From positions 372,001 to 436,000 of the forward strand of contig JBAWUJ010000065.1 in assembly GCA_037176705.1 (NCBI GenBank): 64,000 bases of DNA, given 5' to 3'. Under the pieces are notes generated by a model, which saw only the letters and a list, made by a program, of their open reading frames with translations, had not been told where the DNA came from and made no database searches. The DNA comes from Molossus alvarezi (Eukaryota; Chordata; Mammalia; Chiroptera; Molossidae). The translations under genes and the position numbers were made by a program. Shown here piece by piece: positions 1 through 12,277 of this stretch; positions within the stretch are counted from its first letter, which is position 1, and each line of letters begins with the position of its first letter.

Positions 1-470
1 CCTGACTTCTCCTCAAAAACACTACAGGCCACTACAGAAGGGAGTGCCATGAAGTAACCAAGGTCATAAAAACCAAGGATCTGAATCCAAGACGACTCTA
101 TCCAGCAAGGCTATCATTCAAAAAGGGTCAAATAAAAAGCTTCCCAGACAAAAAAAAAAAAAAAAGGCTATGGGAATATATTGACACCACAGCAGCACTG
201 CAAGATATGCTAAAAGGACTGCTGTAATTAATATAAGAAATAAGAAGAAAAATAGAACCACACAAAAAAATGGCAATAAATAAGTACATACCAACTATCA
301 CCTTAAATGTGCATGGTTTGAATGCTCTAATGGAAAGACGTAGAGTAGATGACATGGAAATTGATCAAACAAAGCTGGGGATGGAGCAGGGAGGGAAAGG
401 GAAGGAGGGTGTCAATAGGGGAAAAATGAAAAACATCTGTAACAAAAACAAATTGATAAATAAAAAAATT
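1..470 (+). mobile_element. L1 (lineage A) with ORF2 internally deleted
   Basis: The window opens inside the C-terminal part of L1 ORF1. An A-run at about 150-168 lies in the ORF1 tail. An ORF2 start follows at 270, with the typical N-terminus (MAINKYIPTITLNV). After about 25 ORF2 codons, near 345, the sequence changes to L1 3'UTR ('acaaagctggggatgg...gaaaaacatctgtaacaaaaa') and ends in an A-rich tail near 465. More than 3 kb of ORF2 is therefore missing. The 80-codon reading frame at 270-512 runs across this junction and is not a real gene. Confidence 0.85.
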
Positions 471-475
471 AAAGA

Positions 476-2795
476 CAAAGAGAAAGCTGCCACTTTGAAA
501 AATAATCAATGAAACAAAGAGCTGATTCTTTGAAAAGATAAACAAGATGCATCGATTCTTAGCCAGACTCAACAAGAAACAGAAAGAGAGGACCCCTGTA
601 AACAAAATCAGAAACGTGAGGAGAAATAACAACTGACACCACAGAAATACAAAGGATCATTAAAATATACTACGAACAATTATATGCCAATAAGTTGGAT
701 GATCTAGGCAAAATAAACAAATTTCTAGAAACAGAGTCTCCCAAAACTGAAACGGGAAGAGACAGAAAACTCGAACAGACCAATAACAACTAAGAAAATT
801 GAAGATATCATCAGGAAACTTCCAGCAAACCAAACCCCAGACATACATGGCTTCATCGGGAGTTTTATCAAACAATCAAAGATCTAAAACCCATTCTCCT
901 CAAACTATTTGAAGAAAATTCCAAGAAGACGAGGCTTCCAAACTCATTGTATGAATCCAAAATAATATAAATTCCAAAACCAGATAGAGACACTACAAAG
1001 AAACACAACTACAGGCCAATATCCCTGATGAAACACAGATGCCAAAATCCTTAACAAAATCTCAGCATTCAAATCCAGAAATACATCAAAAAAATTATTC
1101 ATCAAGTGGGATACATCCCAGGGAAGCAAGGATGGCACAATATTCCCGCATTAATAAATGTGACACAACACAAACAAAATAAAAGATAGAACCCATAAGA
1201 TCATATCAATAGATGCTAAAAAAAGCATTTGACAAAATCCAACACAGACCTTGAACAAGTTTATATGAAACGAAAAAAGACCCCTAAATGGCACAGTAAT
1301 ATACAAAATAAAGAACTAAGAAGGAGGGATCATAATACCAGGTATCAGATTATACTACAAAGCCACTGTAATCAAAACACCCTGGTACTGGCACAAGATC
1401 AGGCATATAGATCAATGGAACAGAACAGAGAACCCATAAATTGACCCAAATTATTATCCTCAATTAATACCGGACAAGATGGCAAGAGCATGCAGTGGAG
1501 TAAAATCAGCCTCTTCTGTAAACGGTGCTGGGAAAATTGGAGTTACTTGCAAAAACATGAAACTAGACTGCCAACATACACGATACACAGGATTAACTCA
1601 AGATGGATAAATGGCCTACATGTGACTTATAAATTTATAAAAATTCTAGAAGAAAATATAGGCAAAAAAATTCCAGACATTGCACAAAGCAGAATTTTTA
1701 TGGTTACAATGCGTAAGGCAAGGGAAACAAAGAAAAGAATGAACACATGGGACTAAAAAGCTTCTGCACAGCAAAAGAAACAAGCATCAATGTGGAAAGG
1801 GAACCCACTATATGATAGAGAATAACTGCCTACAGTACATCAGATAAGGGGTAAATTTACAGTATGTATAGCATCCTCATACACCTCAACAAAAGGAAGA
1901 CAAAGAATCCATTTCATGAATGGGCGGAGGACGTAAATAGACACTTCTCCCAACAGGACATACAAATGGCCAAGAAACATATGAAAAAATGCTCAACATC
2001 ACTAAACATCAGAGAGGTGCAAGTTAAAACAACTATGAGGTATCACTTCACATGGATTAGAATGGCTACCATCCACAAATCATCAAACAACAAATGTTGG
2101 TGAAGGTGTGGAGAAAAGGGGAATCTAGTACAGTGCTGGTGAAAATGCACACTGGTGCAGCCATAAGGAAAACAATATGGTGATGTCACAAAAAATTGGA
2201 AATTAAATTGTCATTTGATCCAGTTATCCCACTTCTAAGAACATACCGTTTGAAGCCTGAAAAATCAATCAGAAAGAATATATGTACCCCCATGTTTATA
2301 GCAGCACTATTTGCAATAGCTAAGATCTGGAAACAGCCCACGTGTCCATCAGTAGACGGATGAATAAAAAAGCAATGGTACATATACACAATAGAGTACT
2401 ATGCAGCTATGAGACAGAAAGATCTCTTACCTTGGAGATTACATGAAGGGACCTAGAAAGTATTATCCTAAGTAAAAAAAAAAGCCAAGCAGAGAAAGAC
2501 AAATATCACATGATCTCACTTATTTATGGAATATAATGTACATTACAGTATGAGAAACTGGGTACAGCCAAAGTCGTGAAAGTGGGGTACAGACTGACAA
2601 CCCTCAGAAGAGGAGGTGGTGGGGGGAGGAAAGAGATAAACCACAGAACTTATATGCATGTACACAAAACCGATGGACACAGACAACAAAGGCGGGTATG
2701 AGGTAAAGGGGATAGGGAGGAGGGTGTCAGTGGGGAAAAGAAGGTGAAACATCCATAACAAAAATAGATTAATCAAAAATTATAAAAAAAATGTA
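476..2795 (+). mobile_element. 5'-truncated L1, ORF2 reverse-transcriptase region to 3'UTR
   Basis: The sequence enters L1 ORF2 at the segment 'caatgaaacaaagagctgattctttgaaaag', just after the endonuclease domain. It continues through the reverse-transcriptase region to the ORF2 C-terminus and the 3'UTR, ending in an A-rich tail near 2795. Many stops and frameshifts are present. Near 1243 the text jumps from the reverse-transcriptase core ('gacaaaatccaacac') to a point several hundred bases further on ('ttgaacaagtttatatgaaac'), which is an internal deletion. It is a dead copy. Confidence 0.85.
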
Positions 2796-2889
2796 TAGGA
2801 TGAAAATAAATGGAAAGGGCAATAAGGTCAAACAGAGTAGAGAGAACAGTTAAGTCATCAGGAAAGGTGAAGTATACGTTAGAACCTTC
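2796..2889. other. Short unassigned interval
   Basis: About 95 bases between an L1 tail and the L2 relic. No family or gene was recognised. Confidence 0.4.
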
Positions 2890-3080
2890 ATCACAATATA
2901 TCCCGTTTTACGCTTCATAGCATTTGTCACCATCTGATATGACTTTTTAACTTTCTGTTTCTCCCCCACTAGAATGCAAGCTCCATTTGAATGTGAATTT
3001 TTGTCTGTTTTGTTCTCTGTTACATCCCCAAAATCTGGTATATAGTCAGCAGTCATTTTTCATCAATGAGTGAATAAACC
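2890..3080 (+). mobile_element. Ancient L2 (LINE-2) 3' end relic
   Basis: The sequence 'ctagaatgcaagctccatttgaa', then 'ttttgtctgttttgttctctgttacatccccaaa', then 'tatatagtcagcag...gaatgagtgaataaa'-like text follows the order of the mammalian L2 3' end (unique stretch, 'gtctgttttgttc', 'atccccag', 'catagtaggtgctcaataaa'). It is strongly diverged, as expected for a family that stopped moving early in mammalian history. L1 flanks it on both sides. Recognition is by eye; MIR-related 3' ends share part of this motif. Confidence 0.6.
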
Positions 3081-3932
3081 AGGTATCTCAAGAGTTAGGA
3101 AAACAGATTCCAAAATGGTGGCGGAGTGAACGGACGCTACACAGACCATTTCCAAGGACAATCTCGAAGTACAATAAAAATAAAGACAAATCATCAGGAA
3201 AATGCAACAGAAAAGCAGCTTGAAGGATCACATAACCAGAAACATTACCTCAGTTATGGTATGCTTGCAGAGATGCGAGAGGAGGCCTGGGAGCCCACGG
3301 TTGGCAGCAGCATTAGCTGGGAGCAGCAGCATTAGTTGTGAGCAGAGCCCTCGTGTTAATCTCCCAGGTAGCTCCACAACCCAGAGACAAGACAGAGGCT
3401 AAAAGATGCACAGCCACTTACCTTGGGCTCTGGCAGAGGGAGGGCAGACTGGCCTGGAACTGTGTGGGGACACTTAGGATTGGGAGGACGCTCAGAGCTT
3501 TTGCTGTGTTGCAGCCACACAGGACTGTGGTATCTTACTTCTTCCCAGGGTGCTGGGGATATGCGACAGCCCCTCCCTCTGAGATTCAATCCACAAGGTG
3601 GCCACTGAAATGCTAATTGAGGCCCATTAACAACCTGCATCTGACCCACCTTCAGGAAATCCTCTTCATCTGAGCACCTGAGGAAGTTTTTTATTCAACT
3701 GAGAAGCCAAGGCTCTTCAGGTAACTGCAACTGATAGCCTCCAGGCAAAAAGCTAGAAGATAACTGTACCATTCCCAGAGCTACTTTGACCAGGAAAGTA
3801 AGACTTGACAGTGGTGTGTAACATGGGTCCTCCCTGGTTCATCCAAACTGAGGAGAGGGAGCCACAAACAGCAGAATACCAACACCCACAGGGAAAAATC
3901 TGCAGGATCCAAAGCCCACTGTGATAGCCAAA

Positions 3933-4845
3933 ATGCTGAAACACAGAAACAAAAGGCAAATGAAAGAACAAGAGACTTCTACCAAAGAGAAGATAAATGG
4001 GCAGCAGTTAAGCAAGTTAACAGAAGTAGAATTCAGAGTCATGGTCTCGAGGAAGCTCAACAGCATGTGTAAGGACATGAGCAACATAAGTACAGACATA
4101 GAAATGTTGAAAATTGAGCAGTTAGAAATTAAAAACCACCAAGAAGAAATGAAGAAGGACATATCAGAAATAAAATACACATTGGAAGGTCTAAATAGTA
4201 GAGTAGAGGAAGCTGAAGACTGGATCAGTGAATAAGAAGATAGGGTAGAAAAAATCAACCAATCAGAAAATCAAAAATAATTAAATACAATTAAAAAACA
4301 GGAAGACAGCTTAGGAGAACTATGGGACAACTAGAAATGTAATAACTTTTGCATTATAGGAGTCCCCGAATAAGAAGAAAATGAGCAACGGTTAGAGTAT
4401 ATATTTGAAGAAATAGTGACAGAAAACTTCCCTAACTTGGTGAAGGAAGAAGGCATTCAAGTTCAAGAAGCACAGGGAGCCTCAAGTAAGAAGAATCCAA
4501 ACAGGCCCACACCAAGACACACAGTAATTAAATACCAAAAATTAAAGACAAAGAAAGAATCCTAAAAGCAGCAAGAGATAAGAAACAGGTTACCTACAAA
4601 AAAAAAACCCCATTAGGCTCTCACTCAGCTGACTTCTCAGAATAAACACTACAGTCCAGAAGGGAATGGCATGACATAATAAGGTCATGAAAAACAAGTA
4701 TCTGAATCCAAGACTACTCCCCAGGAAGGCTATCATTCAAAATAGAAGGTCAAATAAAGAGCTTCTGAGACAAAAAAAAAAAAGGCTAAGGAAACACATT
4801 AGCACCAAAAAAGCACTGCAAATAATGTTAAAAGACCTGCTGTAA
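3933..4845 (+). pseudogene. L1 ORF1 remnant (A1), RNA-binding chaperone
   Basis: In active L1, ORF1 protein forms a trimer through a coiled coil, binds L1 RNA, and is a structural part of the retrotransposition particle. The ATG at 3933 starts MLKHRNKRQMKEQ. A Glu/Lys/Leu-rich stretch with heptad spacing (coiled coil) follows to about codon 100. A TAA at 4233 replaces the usual Leu codon in 'gaattagaagat'. Later segments (4375-4845) keep recognisable RRM and C-terminal text in shifting frames and end at 'cctgctgtaa'. The gene is broken by the early stop and by frameshifts. Confidence 0.85.
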
Positions 4846-4890
4846 TCAGCAGGAGAAATAGAAAGAAAAATAGAACCACACTAAACAAAA

Positions 4891-7800
4891 ATGGCAATAA
4901 ATAAGTACATATCAATAATCACCTTAAATGTAAATAGAGTGCATGCTCCCATAAAAAGACAGAGTAGCTGATTGGATAAGAAAGCATGACTCATCTATAT
5001 GTTGTTTACAAGAGACCCACCTCACAAGAAAAAACTCGCATAGGTTAAAAGTGAAGGAATGGAACAAAATCTTCCAAGCAAACGAAAAGGAAAAAAAAGC
5101 TGGGGTAGCAATACTCATATCTGATAAAATAGATTTCAAAATGAAGACCATAACTAGAGACAAAGAAGGCCACTACATAATATTGAAAGGATCTATCCAA
5201 CAGGAAGATATAACCTTGATAAACATATATGCACCCAATATAGCAGCACCAAAATATATTAAAAATGTTCTGAAAGACTTCAAAGGAGAAGTCGATAGCC
5301 ATACACTCATAGCAGGGGACTTCAACACCACGCTGGCATCACTGGATAGATCCTCTAGAAAAATAATTAGCAAGGAAACAAAGACTCTAAATGAGGCACT
5401 AAACCAAATGGATTTAATAAATATCTACAGAGAATTACACGCCATAACTACATAATTCACATTCTTCTCAAGTGCACATGGGACATTCTCAAAGATAGAC
5501 CACATGTTAGCACAAAAACTAAGTCTCTACAAGTTTAAGAAGAATGAAATCCTATCAAGCATATTCTCAGATCACAATGGCATGATACTAGAAATCAATT
5601 GCAACAAGAATATGCAAAGACATTTGCACACATGGAAGCCAAATAGCATGTTATTAAACAACGAATGGGTCAATGAGGAGATCAAAGAAGAAATTAAAAA
5701 CTTCCTGGAATACAATGAAAATGAACACACAACAACACAAAACCTATGGAATACAGTAAACGCAGTTCTGACAGGAAAGTTCATAGATCTACAGGCCTCC
5801 CTCAAGAAGCAAGTAAAACCTCTACTAGACTACCTAACCTAACAAATTAATGAACTAGAAAGCAAACAAAAAGAAAACCCTAGATCAAGTAGAAGGAAGA
5901 AAATAGTAAAGATCAGAGCAGAAATAAATGACATACAGACCAAAGAAAATAATTCAAAGGATCAATGAAATAAAGAGCTGGTTTTTTGAAAATTTACTAA
6001 ACATTGATGGACCCTTAGCTAGACTCACCAAGAAACAGAGAGAGAACCCAAATACAGAAATTCAGAAATGAAAGAGGAGAAGTAACAACAGATACCACAG
6101 AAATACAGAACATTGTTAACAATTACTATGAAAAATCTTAGGGCAAGAAATTTGACAATCTAAGCAAAATGGACAAATTTCTAGAAACAGATAGTCTCCC
6201 AAAACTAGACCTGGAAGAGATAGAAAACTTGCACAGACCAATAACAACAAAGAAATTGAAGATATAATCAAGACTTTCCCAGCAAACAAAAACCCAGGCG
6301 CTGATGACTTCAAGGGGAGTTTTACTGAACATTCAAATAAGAACTAACACCCATTATCAAACTATTTCAAGAATTTTAAGAAGAAGGAAGACTTCCAAAC
6401 TCATGTTATGAGGCCAGCCTAATTCTAATTCCAAAACCTGAAAAAGACATTACAAGGAAAGAAAGCTATAGGCCAAAACCCTGATGAACATAGATGCCAA
6501 AATCCTGAACAAAACACTAGCAAATCGAATCCAGCAACATATCAAAAAAATTATTCACTATGACCAAGTAGGATTCATCTCAGGGATGCAAGGCTTGTAC
6601 AATATTCACAAATCAATAAATGTGATACACCACATAAGCTAAATGAAGAATAAAAACCACAGGATCATATGAATAGATGCCAACAAAGTTTTCGACAAAA
6701 TCCAGCAACCATTTCTTATAAAAATGCTCAGCAGTGTGGGAATAGAAGGATCATATCTAGACATAAAAAAAGGCCATATATGAAAGACCTACAGCCAACA
6801 CCATACTCAATGGACAAAGACTAAAAGCATTTTTCTTAAGAACAGGAACAGGACAGGGATGACCACTTTCGCCACACATATTTAATATAGTACTGGAAGT
6901 CTTACCCACAGCAATCAGACAGGAAGAAAAAATAAAAGGGATCCAAAAGGGAAGGAAAGAAGTGAAATGGTCATTATTTGCAGATGACATAATACTGTAC
7001 ATAGAAAACACCAAAAGACTGTCGAAAGTTTACTAGACTTAATAAATGAATTTAGGAAAGTAGCAGGATACAAAACTAATGTCAAGATATTGAGGACACT
7101 CTTACACACCAATGATGAATTCAAAGAAAGAGAAACTGAAAAAACAATCCCATTTACCACTGCAGCAAAAAAGTTAAAATACCTAGGAATAAACTTAACC
7201 AAAGAAATAAATGACCTATTCTCAGAAAACTACAGATCATTGAAAAAAGAAATAGAGGAAGATATAAAAAAGTGGAAGCACATACCTTGTTCATGGATTG
7301 GAAGAATCAACATCATGAAAATGTCCATATTACCCAAAGCAATCTATAGATTCAATGCAATCTCCATCAAAATACCAACAACATACTTCACAGAACTAGA
7401 AAAAAATACTTCAAAAGTTCATATGGAACCAAAAATATCTCGAATAGCCACAAAAATCTTGAAAAAGAAGAACAAAGTTGGAGGGATCATATTACCAGAT
7501 TTCAGGTTATACTACAATGCCAGTGTAATCAAAACAGCCTGGTACTGGCACAAGAACAGGCATATACACCAGTGGAACAGAACAGAGAATCCAGAAATGG
7601 AACCAAGGCAATATGCTCAATTAATATTTGACAAAGGTGGCAAGATCATACAGTGAGTAAAGACAGCCATTTTAATAAATGGTGTTGGGAAAACTGGACA
7701 GCTACATGCAAAAAGAAAGAAAGAAACTAGACCATAAACTTACACCATACACAAGTATAAACTCAACATGAATAAAAGACTTAAATGTGAATCCATAAAA

Positions 7801-8666
7801 ATCCTAGAAGAAACTGTAGGCAATAAATTTCAGACATCATACACAGCTGAATTTTCACTGATACATCAGCTAAGGCAACAGAAACAAAGGAGAAAATGAA
7901 CCCATGGGACTACATCAAACTCAAAAGCTTCTGGAAAGGTTACCCACTGTATCAGAGAGAGCATAATTGCCAATGATATATCAAATAAGGGTTTAATGTC
8001 AAATATATATAGAGTGCACATACAACTCAACAAAAGGAAGACAAAGAACCCAATTAAAAAATGGGCAGAGGAACTAAATAGACACCTCTCCAACAGGACA
8101 TACAAATGGCTAAGAGATATATGACGAAATTCTCAATAACAGTAATCATCAAAGAGATGCAAATTATAACAACGAGGTATCACCTCATACCTGTCAGAAT
8201 TGCCACCATCAACAAATCATCAAACAAGAAGTTTGGCAAGGGTGTGGAGAAAGGGGACTCCAGTACACTGCTGGTGAGAATGTAGACTGGTGCAGCCACT
8301 ATGGAAAACAACATGGTGTTACCTCAAAAAATTAAAAATTGGACTCCCATATGACTCAGTGATCCCACTTCTAGGAATACACCCTACAAAGCCTGAAACA
8401 CCAATCAGAAGAATATATGTACTCCCATGTTTGCAGCAGCATTATTTACAATAGCTAAGATATGGAAACAGGCCAAATGTCCAACAGTACAAGAATGGAT
8501 ATAAAAAGTGTGATACAAATGCACAATGGAGTATATGCACCTGTAAGAAAGAAAGATCTCATCCTTTGAGACGACGTTGAGGAACCTGAAAAGTGACATC
8601 CTAAGCGAAACAAGGCTTGCAGAGAATGACAAGTATCATATGATCTCACTTATTTGTGGAATATAA
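4891..8666 (+). pseudogene. L1 ORF2 remnant (A1), endonuclease and reverse transcriptase
   Basis: ORF2 normally encodes an AP-like endonuclease, a reverse transcriptase and a Cys-rich C-terminus. The start is the ATG at 4891, 45 bp after the ORF1 stop; the end is the TAA at 8664-8666 after the usual '...SLICGI'. The nominal span of about 1258 codons is close to the family norm. The endonuclease text is well preserved in the frame 5051-5455, including GDFN (Asp at 5318-5320) and SDH (5567-5575). The reverse-transcriptase FADD is at 6977-6988. A 188-codon frame (7090-7656) covers the distal reverse-transcriptase/thumb region. Frameshifts and stops (for example near 4965 and 5454) prevent a full product. 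Confidence 0.88.
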
Positions 8667-8925
8667 TGAACATAATAGTCTGAGGAATGGGGTAGAGCCA
8701 GAGACGTGGAAGTGCGGTACAGACTGACTATTCCCAGGAGAGAAGGTGGGGTGGGGGGGATAAACCACAGAACTTACAGAACTTATATGTATGCATGTAT
8801 AAACAACGGATATGGACAACAAAGCTAGGAAGAGGGCGGGGAGGGAGGGGGAGAGGTTAATCAGTGGGGGGAAAAGGTGAAATATCTGTAACAAAAATAA
8901 ATTAATTAATTATATTAAAAAAATA

Positions 8926-9116
8926 AAATAAAACAAAACTGAAAAATCTAAAATGTAACTTGTGCTTGAGATAGATCATTAGCTCGTACATAGATGATTG
9001 ATAGATAATAGATTGAAGATGGATAGAGAACAGAAGATAGGTAAATGCATGGGTAGATGGTAGACAGATGATAGATAGCTAGTTACAGATAGAAGTGGTA
9101 CATATAGATGTGGATT
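8926..9116. repeat. Duplicated junction sequence 'flank2', copy 1, with GATA-type repeat
   Basis: The text 'aaaatgtaacttgtgcttgagatagatcatta...' then loose 'gata/taga' repeats, then 'gatagatagctagttacagataga' is not L1. The same block, between the same L1-A 3' end and the same L1-B entry point, recurs at about 57700-57880. That makes it a duplicated genomic junction, not a chance microsatellite. Confidence 0.75.
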
Positions 9117-10225
9117 TAACAGCAAAATTTCACACAGGATACACAGCAGAATTCTCATTGATACAACACCTAAGCCAACAGACACATACACACCAAAAGA
9201 AAAAATAAATGAATAAATAAATACGTGGGACTACATCAAACTGAAAAGCTTCTGCACAGAAAATAAAACAACCATCAAAATGAAAAGGGTTCCTACTATC
9301 TGGAACACTATAATCCCCAATGATGCATCAGATAAAGGTTAATTTCCAAAATATAAAGAGTGCTTATAAAACTCAAACACAGGAAGATAAACAACCAATT
9401 TAAAAAATAGGCAGAGGAACTAAATAGACACCTCTCAAAACAGGACATAGAAATGGCTAAGAGATATATGAAGAAATGCTCCACATCACAAATCAGCAGA
9501 GAGATGCAAATTAAAACAACAACGAGATGTCACCTCACACCTGTCAGAATGGCCGCCATCAACAAATCATCCAACAAGTCTTGGCGAGGATGTGGAGAAA
9601 GGGGATTCCAGTACACTGCTGGAGGGAATGCAGACTGGTGCAGCCACAATGGAAAACAATATGGTGTTACCTCAAAAAAGTAAAAATTGAACTTCCATTT
9701 GACCCAGTGATCCCAATTCTAGGAATGTACCCTACCCCTATGTTCATAGCAGCACAATTTACAATAGCTAAGATCTAGAAAAAGCTCAAATTTTCATCAG
9801 TAGACAAATGGATAAAAAAGCCCGTGGTACATATACACAATGGAGTACTATGCAGCTATAAGAAAGAAAGATCTCTTATCCATTGTGACGACATGGAGGG
9901 AACTGGAAAGTATTTTTCTAAGTGAAACAAGCCAAACAGAGAAAGGAAAGTATCATATGATGTCACCTATCTGTGGAATATAAAGAAAGTAACAGTCTGA
10001 GGAATGGGGTAGTCCCAAAGACATAGAAGTGGGGTACAAACCGACAATCCCCAAGAGGGGGTTGTGAGGGAGAGATAAAGCACAGAATTTATGTGCATGT
10101 AAGCATGAACAGTGCACATGGACAAAAAAACTGGAGACAGGGCACGGAGGGAGGTCGAGGCGGAAGGAGTGGGGGGAAAAGGAGAAACCTCTGGAACAAA
10201 ACTAAATGAATTAATTAATAATGAA
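9117..10225 (+). mobile_element. L1-B 3' fragment
   Basis: The fragment enters L1 ORF2 at 'atttaacagcaaaatttcacacag', runs through the ORF2 C-terminus ('aatggagtactatgcagctataagaaagaaag') and ends in a 3'UTR with an A-rich tail near 10225. It is about 1.1 kb, with stops and small deletions; the piece encoding 'aagaagcctgaaacaccaatcag' is missing near 9735. It is followed by the flank1 block that also follows the L1-B copy ending near 15540. Confidence 0.82.
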
Positions 10226-10568
10226 AAATAAATAACTATATAAATATAAATATAGGTGATATAAATAGATTAGATATAGACACAGACGATAAAAATAGAT
10301 TAGGTATAGATATAGATAGATATAAATGATATAGATATAGATATAGACAGATATGAATTGTTTCAGATCACTACCAATGTGTCCAGAAATGAGGATTTTG
10401 AGTCTCTTTCCCCTGACTCCTCATGTGTCTTCTCTCAGGGCCTCAGTTTTCTATTTCTGAATTTCTTTATTTGGGATGTCATGAAGAGGTTGAAGAACTA
10501 ATAAGTACTAATATTGGTGATTCAGTATTATTACCAGGATAATATTTCATAAAATATTAAGTGGAAGG
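10226..10568. repeat. Duplicated interval 'flank1', copy 1
   Basis: A degenerate 'gatata/tagata' repeat (10240-10360) is followed by about 200 bp of unique-looking text beginning 'gtttcagatcactaccaatgtg' and ending '...attaagtggaaggga', just before an L1-B 5' end. The same two-part block precedes L1-B at 15541-15959 and at 60232-60690. This copy is the most diverged of the three (for example 'ctctttcccctgactcctc' against 'ctctttttaccctgaattc'). Confidence 0.85.
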
Positions 10569-11398
10569 GAACATGGTAGTGGAGTAAATGAAAGCTCACA
10601 AACCTCATCCAACAACCAAACTGAAACTACAACAAAAACAAAGACACAAAATTGGGAAAAACCAACTCCAAACAGTTGAGAGAACCTGTATAACCAGGGA
10701 CAGAAAGAGGGTGCCAAATTGAGCCTGGTAGAAACTGTCGACAGAGCAGGCTGGGGGCCCACAAACAATAGCGGAAGACTGCTTCAGCTGAGAAGGCAGG
10801 GGTTTTAAACAGCACAAAATCAAGTACATTTAGTTACCTTGAGATCCAGCAGAGGGAGGGCTGACTGCAGTGAAAATGTGAGGAGAGAGTCCAGGACGCT
10901 TGGTTCAGAAAACAACTGGACGGAAGGACACTGGGAGATTTGTGCTGTTATCAATCCTTCATAGAATAGCAGCCACCTTATTCAAGGAGATTCTTCTCAG
11001 AGCCTTGGGAGAAGCAATAGCCTCTGCCTCAGGAATTCAACACCACCAGGCTGACCTGAAAATGCAAATTGAGGCTCATTACCTTATACTGTCTGACAGA
11101 AATCAAGTGTCCCACCCTCTGGAAATCCTCTTATCCCTAAGAAATTTTTCATACATTTGAGGGTTACAAATTGAGGTTCATGAAGTTAATGAGACTAATG
11201 GCTGCCAAAAAAAAGCTAGAGTATAAATGAACATTTTTGTGGCCTTCCAATATACTGAGGAAAATAATCCTTGAGAGTAGTGTTTAACATGGGTTACTTC
11301 ACAGTTATCCAAACCCAGTAAAGGGAGCCACAACCAGAAAAACACCAACACCCACAGGGAAAATTTGGCAGGCTCTAAAACCCAGTGAGACAGCCACA

Positions 11399-12277
11399 AT
11401 GCTGAAACAAAAAAATCAAGTCCCAAATGAAAGAATAAGATATTCTACAGGTGAAGAGATAAGTGAAATGGATTAAACAAGATATCGGAGCTAGAATTAG
11501 GAGTAATACTATGAGGAAGCTCAACAACATAAGTAATGAGCTCAACAGCATGATTGAAGATAAAGAAACGTTGAAAATGAACAAACTGGAAATAAATAAT
11601 GAAATGGCAGATATAAAGAACACATTGGAAGGAATAAAAAGCAGGTCAGAGAAAGCCAAGGATTAGATCAGTGAATTAGAAGACAGGGTACAAAATATCA
11701 CCCAATAAGAGAACCAAAAGGAATCAAACAATTACAAAACAGAAAGCCTAAGAGAACTGTGGGACACCATGAAACACAATAGCACACACATCATAGAAAT
11801 TCCAGGAAAAGAAGAAAATGAGCAAGGGATAAAGAATATATTTGAAGAAATCATGTCAGAAAACACTCATAACTTGGTGAAGAAAAATGGCACATATCTT
11901 CAAGAAGCACAAAGAGCTTCAACTTTGAAGCATCCAAAGAGGTCCACATCGAGACACATAATAATTAACAGGCCAAAATTAAAGAGAGAAATAGAATTTG
12001 AAACATGGCAAGAAATACACAACAGATGACCCACAAAGAAATCCACATAACCTTATCAGCTGAATGCTCAACAAAAACACTACTGGACAGAGGAGAAAGT
12101 CATGAAGTGATTAAGGTTAGGAAAAACACGGATCTGAATCCAAGATGACTCTATCAAGCACAACTATCATTGAAAATAGAAGGTGAAATAGAGGAAGAGC
12201 TTCCCAGACAAAAGGCTAATAGAATATGTTAGCAACAACCAGCTCTCTAAGAAATGTGAAAAGGGAAGCTGCAATAA
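11399..12277 (+). pseudogene. L1 ORF1 remnant (B1)
   Basis: The ATG at 11399 begins MLKQKN. By comparison with B2 and B3 (MVKQKNKSQMKEQD) a frameshift follows almost at once. The coiled-coil part is open at 11463-11666 with heptad-like Ile/Leu/Met spacing, and the RNA-binding part at 11769-12029. The usual stop after '...gctgctgtaa' has become 'gctgcaataa', so the end is approximate. It encodes no complete ORF1 protein. Confidence 0.75.

Larger units (their letters stand above)
3111..8925 (+). mobile_element. Near full-length L1, copy A1
   Basis: This is the most complete L1 in the window. It has a 5' start at 'caaaatggtggcgg' (3111), a 5'UTR of about 820 bp, a decayed ORF1, a short spacer, a decayed ORF2, and a 3'UTR with a purine and G-rich tract (8735-8760 and 8825-8852) ending in an A-rich tail near 8925. 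Length, order and the 45-bp ORF1-ORF2 spacer match mammalian L1. Frameshifts and stops in both frames make it inactive. Its 3' end plus the following 190 bp recurs at 57.6-57.9 kb, so its right side belongs to a segmental duplication. Confidence 0.93.

Noticed and set aside
330..480. Splicing of L1 RNA as the cause of the ORF2-to-3'UTR joins (also at 57619)
   Set aside because: The parent sequence at the A3 breakpoint ('cacccaatata' then 'gcagcacc') has no GT donor there. The bases before the 3'UTR parts do not give a convincing AG acceptor.
10240..10360. CRISPR-like or satellite array from the repeated gatata/tagata text
   Set aside because: Units are 4-12 bases with no spacers, so this is a degenerate microsatellite inside a duplicated eukaryotic block.
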